A stretch of DNA of 64,000 bases, from contig WBVU01000005.1 of the NCBI GenBank assembly GCA_009192285.1, positions 2,498,731 through 2,562,730 of the forward strand, in the 5' to 3' direction. The translations under genes and the position numbers were made by a program. The stretch's first letter is position 1; each line of letters opens with the position of its first letter. This document shows positions 12,137-22,031 of this stretch, one piece after another. The notes below the pieces were generated by a model. That model saw nothing but the letters and a program-made list of their open reading frames with translations. It was not told the DNA's origin and made no database searches. This DNA is from Morchella semilibera (lineage: Eukaryota > Ascomycota > Pezizomycetes > Pezizales > Morchellaceae).

Positions 12137-13516
12137 TGCCCTGCCCTGTAAGGAGGGATAAGACAAGTGTCCTGGGGGCCCGGAGCAAACGTGGTCCCCG
12201 AGCTTATGGCGCCTACAGAACGCGCTATTGTTGGTGAGGTGGGGTTGGTGTTAGAGGTAGTTGGTTTGTAATCTGACTGGAGGAGGGGTAGATTGTATGA
12301 GACTTTGTTACTTGACTACAGGACTAGAGACAGGTCCTATATGGTAATAAGTGAAACTTACTGTTTCCTCATGGTGGTGTTATACGCTAGAGAATATGCG
12401 TAGGGTCAACGGCCGCCTCCAGGGCACACATTACGATAGTTGGTAAGGGCCCCGGCCCACAGTGTCTGCAACGGTCAGGTCTGGATCATAAATATCTGTG
12501 CATGCCTTGGCATTGTCTTCTAACTAGACGGACTACATGGTGGTGGTCCGTAGTTTAGCCAGGACTATAGATATGATGCCGGATTATAGATATCCAGATG
12601 GTCATGGGTGATCACTTGGCCTAGGCCACAATATAGAATTGTATGCTTGAAAACCGTCGACCGCAGATAACTATAGATATCAATGCGAGACTGCAGATAT
12701 CTATCCAAGACGGTGGATGCCTACCCAGGACCATAGATGTCTATGCCAAACTGCAACCCTATAATCTAGGCTATAGTCTGTAGTTCTCGCCCCATAGCTG
12801 GTAGTCGGTCTGTATTGCCTTGTCAAGACCAGCTACACCCTGTAGTCGGTCCGGTCATCATCTCTTGGCTCCACGGCCTTTCCTCCTACAAATTGTTCGC
12901 ACTGATGAGTCTTTAAAGACTCCCGCATTACAGACGTCATACTAATCACCAAAGCCTGGAAAGGGTCTGGGACGTGCCGGGCCACCCTACTCCATCAACA
13001 GATCAAATCACAAGTATGCGACTAACCCGGGTGTGCGACTATTCTATCACGAGCAATATCTAATATGTTGCTAGGCCGAATTGCAAGGGGGCACTTGAAC
13101 CCGCTCTAGTAACTGTGATATGAACAATTCGAGAAATTGAAATATTGTTGCAAATTGTGATGCATGCATAGACTTTCAAAACCTGGTGCACTTTATAATG
13201 TGTGTTGATTAGTCAAAAATTATATCATCACTAGTCACTTAATTCCCTAAATGATTCTACAATAAAGGCTATATAATAATACTTTGGCAGCAGTTGGACT
13301 CGAATCATGTTAATAGTCATAAGATAGTATAGTTGCGTCATAGTACTTGATAGTAGCATTGACAAGTGGGAGCGCCCCAAGAAAAACAGGAACAGAGCTA
13401 AAAGCTTACATGTGGGTAATCAAATTATACCAAGACCTCGGATCATCGTTGTGCGGCAGCGAACTCACAGAAAGCATCCAACCATAGAATCAAAAAATAA
13501 CCCTGAGACATCTCGG
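12137..13516. other. Intergenic with degenerate short repeats
   Basis: No gene. Between about 12550 and 12850 a loose repeat recurs, variants of ACTATAGATATC and GGACCATAGATG, with related words such as CTGTAGTCGGTC. It reads as a decayed minisatellite. AT-rich unique DNA follows to 13500. Confidence 0.45.
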
Positions 13517-14707
13517 CTAGTAAGGGAACGTGCTTTCGCTATAACTAGGATCATTATTATCCCTCTTCCAGTGCTCATATCCCATATAAAAGTTCTCGAA
13601 CTTCCTCCGCGTCATCATTTGCAAAACCTCAGTCTTCTCCATGGGACTTTCAGGGTGCATCCCACCCCCCAGGGAGTCCTCAAACAGAGGCTGTAGAATA
13701 TATAGACAGAAATGGGAAAGAGCTTCGACTTGCTGGGGCAAGATAGGCTTGAGATCCTCACGAACAACGATGACACTTCCGGCTACGCTTTGCATGGGTG
13801 CCCATCCCCACTGACTACTGTCGGGGTCAGCAACCAGCTGCAGGGACGTCGCGGCCTGATTTGTTGCGTTGTATTTCTCCCGACTTGTATTCTTCCGTGA
13901 TGTTTCACCCGGCGGACACCTGCTGATCCTTATGGGGAGCTCCAGGCGTTTTGATATGCTTGATACTGGCGCTCTGAATACAGGGTGGTCTGCGGGGAGC
14001 TGGATAGGTTCAAACTTCGGTCTTCCACCGATATCCTGGTCGCTATGACAGTTGATTCTGACACCAGGAAAGCTTTCTTTGGGCCGAGATTTTCTCCCGG
14101 GCACCCTGATCACATTCTCGCGCGAGATGTGATGAGAACAAAAGAAATCGATGACATCCCGGAAATCAACCATATCGATGTTTAAGTGACGGCGGCCAAA
14201 ACCGTAGTCGGTCAGCTTGGTTACCAGCACGGGCCCACGCCATTCATCAACAGGGGTGCCTAAGACGGCGGCGATACTTTGGTTCGACTTGGGCAGATCG
14301 ATAAAGTTTCCATGGGGGCGGTAGTAGTGGGCATCAAGACGATCCTCGAGATGTGAACGGAGCTTATTCCTGCTAACAAATATGGCCGCGTGAGCGCTAG
14401 CACCGTACTTTTCGACGTCCGCCCTCTCATTCTCAAAATCACAATTTTCGTCTACAGCCCGCTTAGTTGGGACCCAAACAAATCGGGGGTTCTTCGAGTC
14501 ATCGGGGAAAAGGATTCCAAGTGTAAAGCTTCCCCTCTCTGGTGGTCTGTAGAACATTTTGAATTTGGCACAGAGGATTTTGTGGACCGGCCAGTCGGCT
14601 TTCAGGCAATCTTTCGAGCAGTAGGCGCTACAGCTGCAGCCCGTGCAGCGCTGAAATGTCTTGGTTTTGCACATCGTGCACTGGTGCTCTGATTGTGTGG
14701 ATTCCAT
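13517..14707 (-). CDS. MYND-type zinc-finger protein
   Basis: Single-exon frame of 396 residues with its ATG at 14707. The MYND finger is complete at the N-terminus: C10, C13, C21, C24, C30, C34, H42 and C46 with the family spacing and the aromatic Y29 before C30. MYND domains bind proline-rich partner proteins. The rest (residues 50-396) is typical of fungal MYND proteins of unknown function: it has no SET or other enzymatic motif that I recognise, and includes HGNFIDLPKSN and the acidic aromatic end NFYMGYEHWKRDNND. Unusually for this window there is no intron. The product is probably intracellular, as no signal peptide or membrane segment is seen. The domain call is firm; the biological role is unknown. 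Confidence 0.85.
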   Translation of the reverse strand: MESTQSEHQCTMCKTKTFQRCTGCSCSAYCSKDCLKADWPVHKILCAKFKMFYRPPERGSFTLGILFPDDSKNPRFVWVPTKRAVDENCDFENERADVEKYGASAHAAIFVSRNKLRSHLEDRLDAHYYRPHGNFIDLPKSNQSIAAVLGTPVDEWRGPVLVTKLTDYGFGRRHLNIDMVDFRDVIDFFCSHHISRENVIRVPGRKSRPKESFPGVRINCHSDQDIGGRPKFEPIQLPADHPVFRAPVSSISKRLELPIRISRCPPGETSRKNTSREKYNATNQAATSLQLVADPDSSQWGWAPMQSVAGSVIVVREDLKPILPQQVEALSHFCLYILQPLFEDSLGGGMHPESPMEKTEVLQMMTRRKFENFYMGYEHWKRDNNDPSYSESTFPY

Positions 14708-14999
14708 TGTCGGGAGAACTATCAGGTTTGCTTTGTAGTACTGGTATGGCGGCGCGTACTATACCGTTAGCAACTGGTACTAAGGACGGTATATAGGTCG
14801 GGCTCACAAGATGGTCAATGTGTTTCCAACCAATTCTTGGTGGATATTCTTGTGCTCGCGGATAGATCCGGGGCGGTAAGGGTGGGGGGGGTGGTGTTGG
14901 AGGAGCCCGAGGGGGTGGGAGGGGGTGAAAGAGGGGCCTGGGCCCTGACGTTGTGGCCAAGCCTCGACCACCATATAGATTGTGCATAGATTAGATAAC
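14708..14999. other. Upstream region of the MYND gene
   Basis: Contains a G-rich run (about 14880-14930) on the plus strand. It probably carries the promoter and leader of the minus-strand MYND gene. The open frame across it is proline-rich by composition only. Confidence 0.35.
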
Positions 15000-15440
15000 A
15001 GATAAGCCTCCCGATCTTTCCAAAGCTTAACCCAACGCCCCCACCGCGTTCGCAGTCAATAACGATACGAATAAGGACAATTCTAGTTAGGCCTGACAGG
15101 GCCATGATGATATAGAGTATATATATTGATGACGATAGAATAAGTGAAAAGAGACAGAGGCTACTACGGGTAGGCATGTCATGGACCCCTGTACGTATGT
15201 ACAATTGACTTGGATCTACGCCTTCCGTGCTCCACAACAGGTGTTCCAGATTATTCTTCTCTGGTGGGGGACTCACATTCCGACTGTGCTCGCATCTTGT
15301 TAGGATATGTCCCACGTCTTGTTCCCCGTCGCCGCATTCGCACTCTTGATTTTCTCGTTTTCTGGTTCGGTGTGGGGTTTGATGCAGGCTGTGTGGCCCG
15401 TGCGCAGCCTCGATATTATTCTGCCTTTCTATCGTCGTCT
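15000..15440 (-). mobile_element. LINE (non-LTR retrotransposon) 3' fragment, decayed
   Basis: Read on the minus strand, two overlapping frames give the end of a LINE polyprotein: RIISRLRTGHTACIK (end of the RNase H region) followed by CECGDGEQDVGHILTRCEHS, the C-x-C...H...C zinc motif that closes many LINE ORF2 proteins. The two parts are in different frames, so at least one frameshift is present. All upstream parts (endonuclease, reverse transcriptase) are missing, as in a 5'-truncated copy. The Tad1-like clade is a guess. The 3' end and target duplication could not be fixed. Confidence 0.5.
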
Positions 15441-17287
15441 ATCTAGATTTTTCTTGTCTAAGTAGTAACATAAACTTGCCGTTAGATGTTGGGTGGCCTG
15501 CGATGGATATTATGCGAGATAGAACAAGATTTGCTGTGCTCTGCAGATAGTAATATAATATTCTAATTAATCCTAAGCGTTGGCACGATGCCAGGTAGAC
15601 TCCTATAGTATTACAAACGTTAGCTAGTTCTACTACAAATTCGGGTCGCTATTAATTAGTGATTCGCGTTATGTCGTCAAGCTGTAATAGCAGTCAATCT
15701 CTGGGGCGCGCAGCAAGTATCGATATCAAGTGTCATGTCATTTGTGTGGTCGTAGTCCTTAACCCGTATGTGTGTGAGGCCCGGAAGTGCGCGATCGCGC
15801 TAAAGTTCAACCACCTGGAATAAGAAATGTGTGGTTTAAGCGCCTGCAAGGTTTAATTAACCGCCTACGTTAATTAAATAAACGCTTTACGGTCTAAACA
15901 GACTCCGCCTTGTTCGCTCAAACCCCAGTAGGCGCAGCAGCAAACAATCATAACCAGTGATTAAATTAAATCAGAGTTTGTGGGTTTACCGTTTAACTAA
16001 ACCACACTTTTGTACCACGGGGACTTAATTACAATCTTCGTTGGTGTCCGAGGATCGAGCTGAAGTAAGTACGTTGGTCAATTTTGATGAGCAGCCGATT
16101 GGGTGATCAACATCGGCTACATCCAAAAGGGGCAAATGATGGTCCTCAGTACAACGGAGGTTTTGCAGCGTCCGGCACCGTTACCGATGTTCTGCACTGT
16201 GAGTGTAGAGCTATTTGAGATTTAACCAACAGCTAGCTAGTGTCTGATTCCAAACGATTAGTCCTGGTGGTCGATCTTTAGTGTAGTTAGCGCAAAACTC
16301 TCTTGTCCGTGAAGTCACCCATATGCTCGTGGGTTCCAGAAACGACCGCTATTGCATATAGATGTGAGTCTTGTTTTAGGCGTTTGATACCGAGCATATG
16401 ATATGATAAGCGGAGTACCACCATAGGCACTCCCTCCGGACAGGGGGGGGGGCCGGGGGCAGTCGGTACTACAAAATGACTAGGGGGGGGCTCCTGGTCC
16501 ATAATCAGATGCGAAAGCGCAAAACCTCATTATTATTCTGTTTCTTTGTGCATAGGTACCGCAGCCTACTCATATATGGTGCTTCAGTTTCCGGTTACCT
16601 GATTGGTATAGGTCTCACATTCCGTAAACTAGATAAGTAGGATATAGAGCTAGGCCTCTAATACTTTGTTGCATGTCAGAGAATACGGCTGAGATAGATT
16701 CATACTGAGCTGATAGCCATCTCCAAAGCTAGACATACGGATCATCAATATGTAATGAATGGGGGATCACATAATCCCACTGGCCTACGTTGAGTACGTT
16801 TTTACGTTTTGTTGAGGGGTTCATTTCTGAATGAACATATTCCCGTGTGGGGATGGGACCGCCGGCGCGGCCTCTGTTGCGGGATTATCAATGGGGGCTG
16901 GACCACTGCAGGCTCACCAGCGAAAAAAAAAGTTGCGCTGATCCAGAAGTGGGTGCGGGGAAGCCGATACCCCTGCTGTCTCACAAAGGATCCTTCCAGA
17001 TCATAATACGATACTCGGGATTGACGTCACACATCTGACTGGCATCAAAGCTGCACACATGTATGAAGTATCAATCAATCAGACTGGCATCAAAGAGATA
17101 ACCCTAACCCATCGTATTATCCATATGCCTCAACCCTGACGCATGCAGTGTGGATAGGCTTTGGGTTTTTATATGGGTAATTGGTTGATGGCCATCAATC
17201 AAGTTATCGGAGAAAGACTCCGGAGTCTTGAACCTACGTGTGAAATGCCATTCGTTCTGCCCCTCCCCCCAAGCTAGGTAAAGAGAA
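15441..17287. other. Intergenic
   Basis: No gene is recognised in 1.8 kb. A possible small element lies at 15825-16012, with ends ATGTGTGGTTTAA and, inverted, AGTGTGGTTTAG, and AT-rich contents; evidence for it is thin. A 31-bp retroinsertion is listed separately at 17037-17095. Confidence 0.4.
17037..17110 (+). repeat. 31-bp LINE/SINE-tail insertion with 14-bp target duplication, next to telomere-like motif
   Basis: GACTGGCATCAAAG occurs at 17037-17050 and again at 17082-17095. Between the two lie 31 bp containing CATGTATGAAGTATCAATC with a short tetranucleotide tail. This is what target-primed reverse transcription leaves when almost all of the element is lost. Four bases after the second copy comes TAACCCTAACCC (17099-17110), two telomere-type units. 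Related insertions lie at 18540, 20892 and 46790. Confidence 0.7.
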
Positions 17288-17288
17288 C

Positions 17289-17294
17289 TATAAA
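17289..17294 (+). promoter_or_regulatory. TATA box candidate
   Basis: TATAAA lies 179 bp before the ATG of the 17468 gene and is followed by a C/T-rich stretch up to the start, as in many fungal promoters. The call rests on position only. Confidence 0.45.
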
Positions 17295-17467
17295 GCCCGC
17301 TCAAGGTCGCGGCAGACCGAACAATATCCCTCCCTCCCATATCCATACACTATACAAGTCTCCCCGGCCCTCACTCAGCAAAAACCTTGTGCACAAACCC
17401 CTATTCACCTATCTCCTCTAAATCCTACATATAGCGCCACCCCCCCACCCACCCAAATCCAACAAAC

Positions 17468-18160
17468 ATGGCAACCGGTGGAGAGGCCCTCCCCACACCG
17501 GACAACCTTGGGGCCTCTAAACACAAAACCGCGGAAGCTGCCAATGACGCTGCCAGGGCGGCGGCAAAGCTGTGGCTCGCCAAATACGTCAGGGATGAAG
17601 GACGTGTCGAAGTAGAGAAGGTATTGGATACGAAGTTCAACACCCTCTATTCCGAAAACACTGCTTGTGACGGTACCGAGGTGGGAGGATGTCCAAAACA
17701 CACAGTCATGATTGTTGGGGAGTTCCATTTGCCGGATGACAGAAAACCTTTCAATCTTAAGGTCACCTTCGATGTTGACATCAAGCCGGCAGTGAAGCCA
17801 AAAGGCAACAACCCGAAGGACAAAGAGGACCACAAGCAGGCTCCGCATATTGGCTGGGAGATGGAAGTAACTGGTGAGAAGACGGAACGCGTACAGCCCA
17901 AGCCGCCCAAAGGGAACAAGACCGCGGACTGGAAGAGGTTGGCAAATGATGCCGACGGTCATTGTTATGTTGAGGACGGTCTTCTCGGAGCTAGGAGGCC
18001 GCCGCCTCACGATAGGAAGATTGTGGAGGCTGGAAAGGTCGTGGAGGGGTTTGTGAAGGAGGGCGGACCTCTGGGTCAGGGTCTTGGATCCGGCGTAACC
18101 CTCACAGCATTTTACAAGATCAAGGGCCCGTGCGTGATGTATGATAATCTTGGTCATTGA
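17468..18160 (+). CDS. Unrecognised 230-residue protein
   Basis: Intronless frame starting at an ATG in a good context (ACAAACATGG) behind a TATA box and a pyrimidine-rich leader. The product is hydrophilic with no signal peptide or membrane segment. It begins with an Ala-rich helix (residues about 20-45, AANDAARAAAKLWLAKYV) and has a beta-like middle (HTVMIVGEFHLPDD, FNLKVTFDVDIKP). A Lys/Pro-rich linker follows, then a Gly-rich end GGPLGQGLGSGVTLTAFYKI. Four Cys are scattered, two in the TACDGTEVGGCPKH segment. The opposite strand also has an open frame of similar length, but start context, promoter and amino-acid pattern favour this strand. I do not recognise a family. Confidence 0.65.
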   Translation: MATGGEALPTPDNLGASKHKTAEAANDAARAAAKLWLAKYVRDEGRVEVEKVLDTKFNTLYSENTACDGTEVGGCPKHTVMIVGEFHLPDDRKPFNLKVTFDVDIKPAVKPKGNNPKDKEDHKQAPHIGWEMEVTGEKTERVQPKPPKGNKTADWKRLANDADGHCYVEDGLLGARRPPPHDRKIVEAGKVVEGFVKEGGPLGQGLGSGVTLTAFYKIKGPCVMYDNLGH

Positions 18161-18539
18161 GGACCGCATATTCTTTTTTATATTATTCCCTTCTTATGAA
18201 TCTAAAGTTTGGAGAGCACAAACGAAATTGAGAGAGCGCGGGGGAAGACATGTAGGGGTTATACCCACTATAGGAGACAATTGAAAAATAGCACCAAGGG
18301 TAAGCGCCCATGTACTCTACTTGCGGTGAAATCAAGTATTGTCTCTCCCGCACGGTAGCAACTGACCTCACCATAATAGATCAAGTGGGGTACAATTGAT
18401 TATTTTTGGGCTGTGGCTTGGCTTTAATACACTCGGACTGAGCTAGTGATTGTGATTTTGTACTATAGGGTCTCAGGCCTGGTGGGGTTGAATGGCTTCC
18501 AGTGTAGTAATAGGAATTGGGACGATACTTAATTTCACC

Positions 18540-18603
18540 CCAGTATGAAGTATAGATAAACAAATAAATGGGCACTCAAATGCATGGTTAATAGCCCTAA
18601 CCC
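18540..18603 (+). repeat. LINE/SINE-tail scrap near a telomere-like motif
   Basis: AGTATGAAGTATAGATAAAC plus AAATAAAT matches the tail seen at 17051 and 20905. The target duplication is not clear here. CCCTAACCCTG follows about 25 bp further on (18593-18603). Confidence 0.4.
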
Positions 18604-19290
18604 TGATTCTGTTTTTTTGTCGTTTATCCCCTTGTGGGAGAAAGGACCAGTGTTTTTGTGAGCCAACCTGAATTTACATATAAGTCTACAAATGCTTACT
18701 GGTGTTGTGTTTCTGGCCTCACTATCCTTAACCAGCCGGGCTTCCCATAGGGTACTCAGACAATAATTATAACATCGGGGGTGTGTGTGGGTGAGATCGG
18801 CGATCCGGAGATCATGCAAGTGCAGGTGCTTCCGGTACACCCATGTGAAGCGATCGTACTGTATATACCTACATGTATGCAATCGCGGCCTGATTAGAAA
18901 CGTTTGCGAGGATCGAGAAGCAGGTTCAGCTGAAGTGGTTCAACTCTGATATGCAAGGCGCCGATCTTTATGTTAGCGATTGGTTATATGGTTCCCACTA
19001 AGTCTTTTGGCTGCTAGAGTTGGACAGAAAGTCGGGCACTTTGACAAAACTTTCTGCACGGCCTATTGGTTAACGAAAACAAGGAGCTCTGATCGTCTCT
19101 CGTCGTACCTGAGGACTAGCAATGGCCAGCTCGCGACTGCAAGTTGATCCAGTAATAGGGAATAGTGATAGAGTCTATAGATCTAGGGAACAGCTACAGT
19201 ATAGGGAACAGCGGTAAAGTATAGGAACAGCGGGGGGATTAGCCTGTTCGGTCCTAGTTCGGTTACCTAGCTGCTCAGATTTGATAGAAA

Positions 19291-19465
19291 GTGGCGCTAA
19301 CCACCTCTGTCTAAATATTAAGCTCTTGGCATTAATCCCTGCCAGACCAATCAAATCTCGTAGATTCTGTCTCACACATGTCTCACTATTATACTTTCTC
19401 TCATTAGCGCGCCTACATAGGAAGTGGCGCTAACCGCCTCTGTGTCTAAATATTAAGCTCTTGGC
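19291..19465. repeat. Direct repeat pair of about 40 bp
   Basis: GTGGCGCTAACC, then CCTCTGT, CTAAATATTAAG and CTCTTGGC, occurs at 19291-19330 and again at 19423-19465 with one substitution and a 2-bp insertion. The origin is unknown; it could be the ends of a decayed element. Confidence 0.6.
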
Positions 19466-20891
19466 GGTGGTTATACAGATATAATCCCGGGATGATCGAC
19501 ACAGATGGAGAATCTCTCTCGTGCACTAACCTAGCGTAGTGGAGCAGCCAATAGAAAATATTATAGCGGCACCCACGAGCGAGAAGAGAGGGAAGGTACA
19601 AGGGATACAGGGCATCTATTATTTATTTATACTTGATACTGGCATGCAACCCGTAGGTCATGGCAGCGATACGGGACACCTGAATACTGGAACGACATGT
19701 ATTATAGAAACGAGACCGTCCTTGTAAATCTCAAGAAAGAGGCGCGATGAACAGGATGCAGAGAATCGTGTCAAAAGAAAAAGAAAGAGCGGCAAGAACT
19801 GGGAAGCAAGAAAGAAAAAGAAAAGAAGTCTATAGTACGTCAGTTATTGATAGAAGGGCATGAGAAGGAGAAGTTAAAGGAGGGAAAATCAAAGGGTGGC
19901 AGAATTGAAAGAGGCAGAACGAGCTCGCAAGTTGAAAGATAAAAAAGCGGAATTTGGAAGAGCGAGCAATACGGCAATCAACGAGAGGGCGAAGATTATT
20001 ACTGAACTCATGAACTAGTCTTATGAGCGGGTGAATAGTTGTATGTCGTCAGGGGAATCTCTCTCTTACAGCAGTGTCGGAGAGTGAGAAACGTCATCCA
20101 ATTCCATAAATATATCCATTTTTTAGTCCAGTCCTTGAAAACCAGCGGCAAAGCGCGGCAAACAAAAGAGTTCCAGCTGCGGAGAGTGAGAAAATAATTC
20201 ACTTCCGCACATGTATCGTACTGCGGGATCTAGTCCTACAATGCGGCAACAAATTGGCCATGGTGAATGCTCCAAGAGCAGCGGGCTCGACAGGCCCAAG
20301 AGTTCAAACCCCAGTAGGAATGGGTTGGACATGTTATTAACACCAGCAGCACGTCCGCGATGGTCAAGACTAGCAGCAACGGACTGTGAATAGTCTAGTA
20401 AAGAAAAGGTTGTGAAGACTCCCCCAAAGGGTTGTGAAGACTCCACCCTGCCCAGGCTATATCAGCGAGAGGTGTTCGAAACTAACTCACCAGCCACGTC
20501 AAGCTCGCACTCTCCATCGGCTCAGTCTCTCCATCGGCCCAGAGAATGCTGTACCTCTTCTATTCTGTGGAATAAATTTAATGTTACGAGCAAATTAGGT
20601 ATGGTATAGCAAATAGAGTGATGAATGAATCGTTTGAAAACCTTACTAAAACCTCTCGCAACTCTAGAATAAGAAATGTATTAGGAACCGCTGTTTTGGT
20701 GCCGTTAGGTAAGGATAGACGACTTATATATAGTAGAATATATATCAGGTTGGGAAAAGAGTTTCCGCAAAGTCTTCCACGCGTCATATTGAACCTATAA
20801 GCCTGGAGATTTGTGCGACTACATCAGCCATCTGTCACCATTTTCCATCTACGATTGGTCACCGAAAATAATATAAATAAAACAAAACTTC

Positions 20892-20966
20892 TAAATTACC
20901 TTGGTCGAATGCATGTATGAAGTATAAATAAATAAATAAATTACCTTGGCCCAGGTTAGGGTTAGG
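20892..20966 (+). repeat. 32-bp LINE/SINE-tail insertion with 13-bp target duplication, next to telomere-like motif
   Basis: TAAATTACCTTGG stands at 20892-20904 and 20937-20949. The 32 bp between them end in three AAAT units after GCATGTATGAAGTAT. Four bases after the second copy comes GGTTAGGGTTAGG (20954-20966). It is the same kind of insertion as at 17037 and 46790. Confidence 0.75.
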
Positions 20967-22031
20967 TGAACGCCGGAGATACTTTATGGGATCATAGGTC
21001 TTGGCACGAGTGAGACTCTATGATTATTATGCGGGCCGGCGGGGATGATAGGGGGACGATATCACAACATACTCACCCTTTACAGGCGTAGAGGGAACAA
21101 GGTAGACTGTAGGCAGTAACATAGCAGATCATCCCCCGTAGGTTAGAAGTCATTATTGTGTAACCTGGTGGAACTGGGTTACGGTCAAGGGAAGTCTTTG
21201 ATAAGAGGACGGTTGGTCTGTCTCGCGGATGGCCTAGAGTACGAGCCAAGTAGTGGAAGTGATACGCCAAACCCGCACTCCCGAACATGGTATCATACTA
21301 GCAGTTACAAAACAATCGAGGTTGAACACCCCCCCCCCCTGGTTTAACTCATTCATCAGAGTATATTAGCCACACCCACACTTTTAAACCTAGAGTTTAA
21401 ATTTTGAGCTCTTGGCGGGCAGTCCACACCAGAAGCAGGCCGTCGCCAGGGACTAAGTAGTTAGACTCAGATGTTGTTGGCTAATACGCTCTATGACATA
21501 CAACCGATCGCGATACGATGTTGATTCTATTATGTTTATATGATCATCCGGAGTTATTGGGGAGATTCTTGGTTGTCCCGCCATAAGTGTCTAGGTCCTA
21601 TTCTTATAATATTTGAGGATATAAAGCCCTACTATTCTGCCTCCCCTAGCCATGAAAGCCATTTCGCGCTGAAAAACTACGTGTACCGATGAGGTATAAG
21701 CAGCGTGACAAGCTAGCGAGTTTAATTTAATTTATTTGCGACACACACAAACAGCGGGCTTACAAACTCGACCGAAAGAGATGAGGAGAGGCTCTTGGGA
21801 TACATTTATTCTGTGTAAAGCAATAAGAAAACTGTGCTTAGAAGTGTAGAACGACAGATATTCACGGGTTCGTATCTGGGTGGTGTGTACCGGCCGCATC
21901 AATGGGGAAAGAAAGAAAAAGGAAATGTATAGATGATATAGGTAAAGAGAAGGTGCATCGTCCTTTAAGTTGTGTACGTGCGCCGTCACGCAAGAGATAT
22001 ATGATCCTCCAGGCCAGTACACCAGCCCAGC

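Larger units (their letters stand above)
18161..21426. other. Gene-free stretch with scattered repeats
   Basis: No gene is recognised. It holds a triple TATAGGGAACAGC-like repeat at about 19182-19232, a 40-bp direct repeat pair (19291-19330 and 19423-19465), two tail insertions (18540 and 20892), and at 19690-20000 an A/G-rich Lys/Arg/Glu-coding scrap that could be a decayed transposase end. None of it is intact. Confidence 0.4.

Noticed and set aside
14628-14987. Pro-rich minus-strand frame upstream of the MYND gene
   Set aside because: Open by C/G-rich composition only; overlaps the leader of the MYND gene in another frame.
17099-17110. True telomere or chromosome end
   Set aside because: Only two units, with ordinary sequence and genes on both sides; likewise at 20954.
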